Of a stretch of DNA of 5,565 nt, positions 1 to 4,109 are shown one piece after another (the stretch's first letter is position 1; each line of letters opens with the position of its first letter). The notes beneath the pieces are model-generated. The model was not told the DNA's origin. It searched no databases and was given only the letters and a program-made list of their open reading frames with translations. Location of the stretch: the NCBI GenBank assembly GCA_003646355.1, contig QNFO01000100.1, positions 1-5,565 of the forward strand, in the 5' to 3' direction. Source of the stretch: Gammaproteobacteria bacterium. GTDB taxonomy: Bacteria; Pseudomonadota; Gammaproteobacteria; Pseudomonadales; Porticoccaceae. The position numbers and the translations under genes are program-made.

Positions 1-1
1 A

Positions 2-706
2 CATATAAAAGGTGCATTTACCGGTGCGAATCAGTCCCGAGAGGGGCTGTTTAGTTATGCCAATACGGGTACACTGTTTTTGGATGAGATTGGTGAAATG
101 CCGTTGTCCATGCAGGCTCATTTACTCAGGGTTCTGGAAGAACGCTCAGTCAGGGCGGTAGGATCTAATCGGGAAATTTCACTTGATGTAAGAATCATTA
201 CAGCAACCAATAAAGATTTAAAAGCACAGGTGAAAACAGGAGCCTTCCGGGAAGATTTGTTTTATCGGCTCAATGTTCTTGATATTCGCATGCCCTCATT
301 ACGTGAACGAATGGAAGATATCCCCTTGCTCGCAAAACACTTTATCTCGACTTTATCGGTACAACTGGGAATTGAACCACCATCTTATGATGAAAGTGAC
401 TTAGCACTGCTTCAAGGCTACGACTGGCCGGGAAACGTGCGTGAGTTAAAAAATGTGATAGAACGCTGTTTATTGTTGGATACCGTTCCAGGACAATGTC
501 TACAGGGGCTGACAACTGACAATCCTGCTGCCAGAGATGCTCTTGTCAGTAAAGAGCCGATAAGTAAGAAACTGGAATACATTGAAAAACAGCACATCCT
601 TAAAGTGCTTGATGAAGAATCAGGTAATAAATCTGCTGCTGCCAGAGTTTTGGGTATTTCAAGAAAAACACTGGAACGTAAGGTTCAGCTATGGGAACAA
701 ACTTAA
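2..706 (+). CDS. sigma-54-dependent enhancer-binding transcriptional activator, C-terminal part (5' truncated by window edge)
   Basis: This is the C-terminal 234 codons of a bacterial enhancer-binding protein: an AAA+ ATPase that remodels sigma-54 RNA polymerase from a site upstream of a promoter. The frame is open from base 2. Visible residues 4-9 are GAFTGA, the loop that contacts sigma-54. Walker B follows (GTLFLDEIG, residues 23-31), then the arginine-finger region (FREDLFYRL, 82-90), the sensor II segment (WPGNVREL, 142-149) and a Fis-type helix-turn-helix at about 209-229 (NKSAAARVLGISRKTLERK). It ends at the TAA at 704-706. The Walker A motif and any N-terminal receiver or sensory domain lie outside the window, so response regulator versus ligand-binding EBP cannot be decided; the SRKTLERK ending resembles NtrC-family response regulators. 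It converges on the HTH/PBP-like regulator gene with a 3-bp overlap. The intact GAFTGA and the nearby candidate sigma-54 promoters make it a plausible activator of this locus (inference). Confidence 0.95.
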   Translation, partial: HIKGAFTGANQSREGLFSYANTGTLFLDEIGEMPLSMQAHLLRVLEERSVRAVGSNREISLDVRIITATNKDLKAQVKTGAFREDLFYRLNVLDIRMPSLRERMEDIPLLAKHFISTLSVQLGIEPPSYDESDLALLQGYDWPGNVRELKNVIERCLLLDTVPGQCLQGLTTDNPAARDALVSKEPISKKLEYIEKQHILKVLDEESGNKSAAARVLGISRKTLERKVQLWEQT

Positions 707-1614
707 TCTTCCCCCCAGACCAGTATGCCTGCTTCGCTTAAGTCATAGCCGGGTAATTTTTCAATAAGATTATGGCAGGAGCGGGATTTAAGTCGATTGA
801 TAAGATCCTGAAACAGCCTGCGGAACCATATACTGCGGGGCAGGGCCAGATCAAAAGACTCCCAGCCATAAGGAATAAATTCAAGACCATATTCTACGGC
901 TGCAGAGTGTGCTCCGGCTGAGACATCGGCTTGATCCATGGCTATTTCAGCAGCAGCTTCGCGTTCAGAAAATGCATGTGAAATGGAATTAAGACAATCA
1001 TAATTTTTATTATATTTACTGAGCACTTCCAGTAAAAAACGATGTGCACCCGAACCATTTTGCCTTGATACCCAACGATATTGCGGACTAAAAAGATCTT
1101 CAAGATTACTTATCTTATGCTTCAGGGAAGGTTTAATCATCAGCCCCTGCTCACGTTGAAAAGCACGGATCAAAACCCACTGACGAAATTGACTATATTG
1201 TTTTAGCAGCGCAGGGTGACGTAAATAACTTTCGCTATCAGGACCCCAGTGAAGTGCACAGACATCTACCCGGTTTGATTGCAGCAAATCCAGACCGAGA
1301 CGGGTTCCTGTTGGGGTATAACTGATTAAGGCATGGTTTCCGGTTTCCTGGGCAAATTCCTGGATAATTCGATACAATAGTGGATCATCACTACCGGCTA
1401 TGATCAGGCGGTCAGTCAGTAAACCACCATGTGCTGAATTATGCATCCAGCGGTCTATCAATTCACGGGGAAACATCCATTTACCAGTCACTTTGGTTGC
1501 CGGAATATGTCCATTATTGACCAGAGTATAGATTTTTTTTTCATTCAGGTGTAAATATTCTGCGACCTGTTTGACGCTCATAAAGGTATTATTTTCAGTG
1601 GCTACAGCGGACAT
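703..1614 (-). CDS. one-component regulator: excisionase/MerR-type HTH plus PBP-like ligand-binding domain
   Basis: A predicted cytoplasmic transcription factor of 303 residues. Residues 13-57 form an excisionase-type winged helix (SVKQVAEYL, KKIYTLVNNGHIPATKV, then GKWMFPRELIDRWM). From about residue 69 to the end it resembles the PBP-like domain (Pfam PF12727 type): an IIAGSDDPLL strand-turn, TPTGTRLGLDLL (100-111), a RQNGSGAHRFLLEVL segment (184-198), ADVSAGAHSAAVEYGLEFIP (229-248) and a WESFDLALPR strand (251-260). Proteins of this build resemble molybdate-type binding proteins fused to a DNA-binding domain; the ligand here is unknown, and an oxyanion is only a guess from the FDH context. 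The start at 1614 has a weak GAGAAAG-like Shine-Dalgarno sequence; the internal Met12 (1581) has none, so the longer form is preferred. It lies 40 bp downstream of fdhD on the same strand with no terminator between, so the two are probably cotranscribed. It has no signal peptide or membrane segment. Confidence 0.88.
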   Translation of the reverse strand: MSAVATENNTFMSVKQVAEYLHLNEKKIYTLVNNGHIPATKVTGKWMFPRELIDRWMHNSAHGGLLTDRLIIAGSDDPLLYRIIQEFAQETGNHALISYTPTGTRLGLDLLQSNRVDVCALHWGPDSESYLRHPALLKQYSQFRQWVLIRAFQREQGLMIKPSLKHKISNLEDLFSPQYRWVSRQNGSGAHRFLLEVLSKYNKNYDCLNSISHAFSEREAAAEIAMDQADVSAGAHSAAVEYGLEFIPYGWESFDLALPRSIWFRRLFQDLINRLKSRSCHNLIEKLPGYDLSEAGILVWGED

Positions 1615-1654
1615 AGTTTGCTTTCTCTGGTATTAGTTTTTGTATAGAACTGCT

Positions 1655-2554
1655 TCACATGGTCTGTATGATCTGTTGATTCTTTTGTAATGACTTTTTG
1701 TGTAATGAATCTGTTTGTAATTGTTCAGGTACGGCATCAAATTCGATATTTTCAGCACCGTTATAGACCAGAAAATGCCTGCCCCTGGCTCTGGCAATTA
1801 GCGTGACACCGACTTTTTGTGCCACTTCCAGTCCCATGTGTGTGACACCTGAACGTGAAAGCAGTACGGGGATACCCATCTGGGCACCCTTAATGACCAT
1901 TTCAGATGTCAGACGACCAGTGGTATAAAAAAATTTATTATGTCCGGAAATACTGTTTAGCCACATATGTCCGGCAATGGCATCTACGGCGTTATGGCGC
2001 CCCACATCCTCGACAAAAAGCCCCATCTGTGTATCCTCGCAAAGAGCACAGCCGTGAACTGCACCAGCACGCTTATACACTTCGTTATGATGATTAAGCA
2101 CCGATAATAAATCATAGATTTGAGATTGCCTGATCTGTACCTGAGGTAGATTTATTTTATCAAGATCATCCATCAGACCACCGAAAACAGTGCCCTGACC
2201 ACAGCCTGTTGTTACTGTTTTTTTGCCAAGTTTCTTATCCAGATCAGCTACCTGATTAAATGTCGTAATGGCAACGGAATCTGTTTCCCAGTCAACCTGA
2301 AGTGATTGTACGTCGTTAATATCTTGTACCAGACGTTGATTCTTCAGCCAGCCTAATACCAGAAGTTCCGGGTTAGTACCCAGGGTCATCAGTGTGACAA
2401 TTTCACGTTTATTTAAGTAAATAGTCAGTGCGCGCTCAGCTGCAATATAACCTTGTCGAGCCTGACCAGATTCATCAATAGCGGTAACCGCCTCAGTTGC
2501 TTCCAGACCGGCATCGGTAAGTTGCGGCTGATAGGTCGAATGAGTCATGGCCAT
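1655..2554 (-). CDS. fdhD: formate dehydrogenase accessory sulfurtransferase FdhD
   Basis: FdhD carries sulfur from a cysteine desulfurase to the bis-MGD cofactor of formate dehydrogenase in the cytoplasm and is needed for active FDH. Family signatures seen: TLMTLGTNPELLVLGWL (54-70), the Cys loop KTVTTGCGQGTVFGG (112-126), VEDVGRHNAVDAIAG (181-195), YTTGRLTSEMVIKGAQ (210-225), GIPVLLSRSGVTHMGLEVA (227-245) and ARGRHFLVYNG (256-266). The length of 299 is slightly above E. coli FdhD (about 277), with extra residues at both ends. Unlike the E. coli loop, which has a CxxC (C121/C124), this protein has C118 followed by GQG, and a separate CALC pair at C169/C172 just before the EDVGRHN motif. The start at 2554 has AAAGGG seven bases upstream; Met3 (2548) would have poor spacing. 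It is divergent from the DUF3305 operon and followed after 40 bp by the HTH/PBP-like regulator. A candidate sigma-54 promoter lies about 70 bp upstream. Confidence 0.96.
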   Translation of the reverse strand: MAMTHSTYQPQLTDAGLEATEAVTAIDESGQARQGYIAAERALTIYLNKREIVTLMTLGTNPELLVLGWLKNQRLVQDINDVQSLQVDWETDSVAITTFNQVADLDKKLGKKTVTTGCGQGTVFGGLMDDLDKINLPQVQIRQSQIYDLLSVLNHHNEVYKRAGAVHGCALCEDTQMGLFVEDVGRHNAVDAIAGHMWLNSISGHNKFFYTTGRLTSEMVIKGAQMGIPVLLSRSGVTHMGLEVAQKVGVTLIARARGRHFLVYNGAENIEFDAVPEQLQTDSLHKKSLQKNQQIIQTM

Positions 2555-2566
2555 TTGTTTACCCTT

Positions 2567-2583
2567 TAATTAACTGTTAATTA
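2567..2583. repeat. perfect 17-bp inverted repeat at the fdhD translation start region (possible operator)
   Basis: TAATTAAC-T-GTTAATTA has two perfect 8-bp arms around one central base. It touches the AAAGGG Shine-Dalgarno sequence of fdhD and lies 13-29 bp upstream of the fdhD ATG. A one-base centre and all-AU outer arms make a stable RNA hairpin unlikely, so a dimeric DNA-binding protein is the more natural reading. If the minus-strand sigma-54 promoter is right, the site lies inside the fdhD leader, where a bound repressor could block elongation. AT-richness raises the chance of a fortuitous palindrome. Confidence 0.4.
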
Positions 2584-2625
2584 CTTTTGCTGGTTATGAA
2601 TCAATATTATTTTTGTAAAAATATG

Positions 2626-2642
2626 AGCAATTTCCATACCGT
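2626..2642 (-). promoter_or_regulatory. candidate sigma-54 promoter for fdhD and the HTH/PBP-like regulator
   Basis: Read on the minus strand, the sequence is ACGGTATGGAAATTGCT. The -24 GG (2640-2639) and -12 GC (2628-2627) are separated by exactly ten bases, and the -12 half TTGCT is a full match to the sigma-54 consensus TGGCACG-N4-TTGCW. The -24 half is weaker: the T before GG is C, though A and G of CACG are kept. Transcription would start near 2615, leaving a leader of about 60 nt before fdhD. Its core is nearly the same as the plus-strand promoter at 2805-2821, which raises confidence above what either would have alone. Confidence 0.55.
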
Positions 2643-2700
2643 CTTAGAGAAATAACGAAGTAACCCGGTTTAATGTAAAACAAGATGAAATAGTGGTGAT

Positions 2701-2757
2701 TTCTGTCCATTAAAAATTATTTGTGGGACATAATGTCTCATTTTTTTCTGTTCCATT
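2701..2757. repeat. direct-repeat pair flanking the central inverted repeat
   Basis: TTCTGTCCATT at 2701-2711 recurs as TTCTGTTCCATT at 2746-2757, differing by one inserted T. The two copies flank the inverted repeat at 2724-2740. The TGTCC of the left copy is also the inverse of the GGACA inside that repeat (2726-2730). They could be accessory half-sites for the same activator or low-complexity coincidence. Confidence 0.3.
2724..2740. promoter_or_regulatory. 17-bp inverted repeat between divergent promoters: candidate enhancer (UAS) or plus-strand terminator
   Basis: TGGGACAT-A-ATGTCTCA has 8-bp arms around one base with a single mismatch (G opposite T). Its centre (2732) lies 87 bp upstream of the plus-strand -12 GC and 105 bp upstream of the minus-strand one, a usual range for an NtrC-family activator site serving both promoters. 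Competing reading: it is followed directly by seven T residues (2741-2747), and the mismatch becomes a G-U pair in plus-strand RNA. The result is a six-pair stem with a five-base loop and a U tract, resembling a weak intrinsic terminator. No gene upstream on the plus strand in this gap needs one, but it could stop antisense or early leader transcription. Confidence 0.5.
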
Positions 2758-2804
2758 TTGTGGATTATTTTCCCTTTGCATGGATAACAATAAAGGACTA
2801 ATTA

Positions 2805-2821
2805 TTGGTATATAACTTGCT
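2805..2821 (+). promoter_or_regulatory. candidate sigma-54 promoter for the DUF3305-DUF3306-FeS operon
   Basis: TTGGTATATAACTTGCT matches the sigma-54 pattern: the -24 TTGG (2805-2808) and the -12 TTGCT (2817-2821) have the invariant GG and GC separated by ten bases. Against TGGCAC-N5-TTGCW only two positions of the -24 half differ. The predicted transcription start is near 2832, giving a leader of about 50 nt before the GAGGTG ribosome binding site. Its location directly upstream of the operon and the EBP gene in the same neighbourhood support it. Confidence 0.7.
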
Positions 2822-2883
2822 CAATGAAAGCCTTTAGCCAATATAAAGTATAAGTAATCTATTTTACTCATGAGGTGTAATTT

Positions 2884-3462
2884 ATGTCTGAAGCCATGGC
2901 TTTAGAAGGATCAGAAAACCGTTTGTCATCCAGTTTTCCTGTTTCAGTCATTATGCAAAAGTCGAAATCAGACAATATCTGGGTAGATGAGCTATGGGAA
3001 GCCATTGGCGTCACTGTGGGTGAGCAGGGTGATGTTGATACCGGTATAGAAAAAAAACCTGTTGTTATCTTTGCGCATGAAGTTGTTACTCAATATCTGA
3101 ATACAGGTTTTAATCTGGAATTGTTTGCGGATGAATGTGAAAGTTATTATTACAACCTGATGTCACCTACGCCTCGCTGTTTTATTATTGCGCAGCAGAA
3201 TGAAGATGATGTGCCAGTCCCTTTTCTGGTGAGCCTTAGTTATGATGCCGCTCATTCTTATCTGGAGGGTGATGAAATAGTTTATGCCGTTGATTTACCG
3301 CCGGAGTTATATCGCTGGAGTGAGGCGTTTATTCTTAATCACTATGCACCGGAAAAGAAGTTTAAGCGAAAACGTACTAACTGGAAGCAGGATATGAGCC
3401 CTCAGCCATCTGTTAAAAGCCCTCAGCCATCTGATAATGGCGCCAGGAAGCACTTCTTATGA
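2884..3462 (+). CDS. DUF3305 domain protein, FDH-locus accessory protein
   Basis: A 192-residue soluble protein of unknown biochemical role that I recognise as the DUF3305 family, usually encoded next to DUF3306 and formate dehydrogenase genes. Typical segments seen: FPVSVIMQKSKSDNIWVDELW (18-38) with the start of a beta-domain, LFADECESYYYNL (80-92), SPTPRCFIIAQ (94-104), VPVPFLVSLSYDAAHSYL (110-127) and VDLPPELYRWSEAFILNHY (136-154). The C-terminus is basic (KKFKRKRTNWK, 158-168) and then has a duplicated SPQPS heptad (172-178 and 179-185), from a 21-bp tandem repeat. The start at 2884 has an excellent GAGGTG Shine-Dalgarno sequence six bases upstream. It is the first gene of the plus-strand operon, and its TGA overlaps the DUF3306 ATG (ATGA), implying coupled translation. 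No signal peptide, membrane span or metal-binding motif is evident. Confidence 0.88.
   Translation: MSEAMALEGSENRLSSSFPVSVIMQKSKSDNIWVDELWEAIGVTVGEQGDVDTGIEKKPVVIFAHEVVTQYLNTGFNLELFADECESYYYNLMSPTPRCFIIAQQNEDDVPVPFLVSLSYDAAHSYLEGDEIVYAVDLPPELYRWSEAFILNHYAPEKKFKRKRTNWKQDMSPQPSVKSPQPSDNGARKHFL
3397..3438 (+). repeat. in-frame 21-bp tandem duplication at the end of the DUF3305 gene
   Basis: The 21-bp unit at 3397-3417 is repeated immediately at 3418-3438 with 19 of 21 bases the same; the first 16 bases (beginning AGCCCTCAGCC) are identical. It adds seven codons, giving SPQPSVK followed by SPQPSDN in a proline-rich, probably disordered tail. The high identity suggests a recent slippage or duplication event. 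Confidence 0.9.
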
Positions 3463-4070
3463 GTAAAACTGTTGATAGCCATACACCTCAGGCAACTGAA
3501 TCAGAAGGATTTTATTCACGCTGGTCAAAATGTAAACTTCAGTCGAAAAATAATCATCACGCTGAAAATAATATACCAGTAACTGATACTCCAGCAGTAG
3601 AGGCTATGGCTGATAAAGCAGAATTATCTGAACTAAATCAGGAAGATATTTTACTCTGCGACAAAGATATGCCTGAGCTCGACAGCCTGAATGAGGACTC
3701 TGATTATAGCGGTTTTTTATCGCCTGGTGTCAGTGATGAGTTGCGTAAGCTGGCTTTGCATAAACTATTTCATGGACAGAGTTTTAATCTGTGTGATGGT
3801 CTGGATGATTACGATGAAGAGTTTACATCCTTTGAAAAACTGGGTGATATTGTTACCGCAGATATGCGTTTTCAACTGGAGGAAGAAGCTAAACGGAAAT
3901 TGCAGATAGCTGCAGAAGGGGATGGTACCTCAGATGAGAATGATGATTTAGCATTGCACAATACAGTCAGTCCTGAAGATGAAATAAATGAATTAATAGA
4001 TGTTGCGCAAGTGGATGAAACTGCTGAGCAGGAAGAACATCAATTACACAACAACGAAAATCTGACATGA
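3459..4070 (+). CDS. DUF3306 domain protein, FDH-locus accessory protein
   Basis: A 203-residue protein recognised as DUF3306, a family of unknown function that occurs with DUF3305 in formate dehydrogenase loci. The N-terminal hallmark FYSRWSKCKL (18-27) is followed by a variable linker and then the conserved core: DKDMPELDSLNEDSDYSGFL (68-87), SPGVSDELRKLALHKLF (88-104), and FNLCDGLDDYDEEFTSFEKL (109-128) with GDIVTADMRFQLE (129-141). The last 60 or so residues are strongly acidic and low in complexity, probably disordered, ending HNNENLT. The start at 3459 overlaps the DUF3305 stop by four bases and has CAGGAAG (3444-3450) eight bases upstream. Its own stop (4068-4070) forms another ATGA with the ATG at 4067. 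No signal peptide or membrane segment is visible; I infer a cytoplasmic partner of DUF3305 and the Fe-S protein downstream. Confidence 0.9.
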   Translation: MSKTVDSHTPQATESEGFYSRWSKCKLQSKNNHHAENNIPVTDTPAVEAMADKAELSELNQEDILLCDKDMPELDSLNEDSDYSGFLSPGVSDELRKLALHKLFHGQSFNLCDGLDDYDEEFTSFEKLGDIVTADMRFQLEEEAKRKLQIAAEGDGTSDENDDLALHNTVSPEDEINELIDVAQVDETAEQEEHQLHNNENLT

Positions 4071-4109
4071 GCGATCTTTTTATATGAATGAAAATAACGA
4101 AAATCTGAC
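4053..4109 (+). repeat. 14-bp direct repeat spanning the DUF3306/Fe-S gene junction
   Basis: AACGAAAATCTGAC occurs at 4053-4066 and again at 4096-4109, 43 bp apart. The first copy encodes the last residues of DUF3306 (NNENLT, then the stop); the second lies at the start of the Fe-S gene and encodes the same peptide (NNENLT, residues 4-9). Both copies are read in the same phase, so a partial duplication appears to have seeded one end from the other. Confidence 0.85.
4067..4087 (+). other. six-codon mini-ORF bridging DUF3306 and the Fe-S gene
   Basis: ATG at 4067 overlaps the DUF3306 stop (ATGA, 4067-4070), reads MSDLFI, and ends at a TGA (4085-4087) that overlaps the Fe-S gene ATG (ATGA, 4084-4087). 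It may serve as a re-initiation bridge. Alternatively it is a relic: one extra T in the T5 run at 4077-4081 would put this ATG in frame with the Fe-S protein and make the gene start at the usual ATGA overlap. It has no good Shine-Dalgarno sequence of its own. Confidence 0.3.

Larger units (their letters stand above)
2555..2883. promoter_or_regulatory. divergent intergenic control region between fdhD and the DUF3305 operon
   Basis: This 329-bp AT-rich stretch contains no plausible gene. From left to right it holds: the fdhD ribosome binding site (2562-2567, minus strand); a perfect 17-bp inverted repeat (2567-2583); a minus-strand candidate sigma-54 promoter (2626-2642); a direct-repeat pair (2701-2711 and 2746-2757) flanking a 17-bp inverted repeat (2724-2740) followed by T7; a plus-strand candidate sigma-54 promoter (2805-2821); and a strong ribosome binding site GAGGTG (2872-2877) six bases before the DUF3305 start. 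I saw no convincing FNR or IHF site. Only weak sigma-70-like elements are visible by eye. Confidence 0.8.

Noticed and set aside
582..767. 61-codon plus-strand open frame
   Set aside because: It lies in another frame inside the EBP HTH region and the end of the convergent regulator; the product resembles nothing and it has no ribosome binding site.
725..785. Hairpin between CCTGC and GCAGG near the convergent stops, as a terminator
   Set aside because: Only five pairs across a loop of more than 40 bases, with no T tract.
1906..2097. 63-codon plus-strand open frame antisense to fdhD
   Set aside because: It is a shadow of the well conserved fdhD coding strand.
2587..2605. FNR-like pair TTGCT...ATCAA upstream of fdhD
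   Set aside because: The half-sites are eight bases apart instead of four and the first is degenerate, so an FNR/CRP site is not supported.
2758..2790. Possible sigma-70 -35/-10 pair (TTGTGG and GATAAC)
   Set aside because: Both hexamers match poorly, and the sigma-54 site downstream fits much better; kept only as a weak possibility.
3691..3909. 72-codon plus-strand open frame inside DUF3306
   Set aside because: It overlaps the conserved DUF3306 core in another frame; the hydrophobic product is a by-product of acidic codons shifted in frame.
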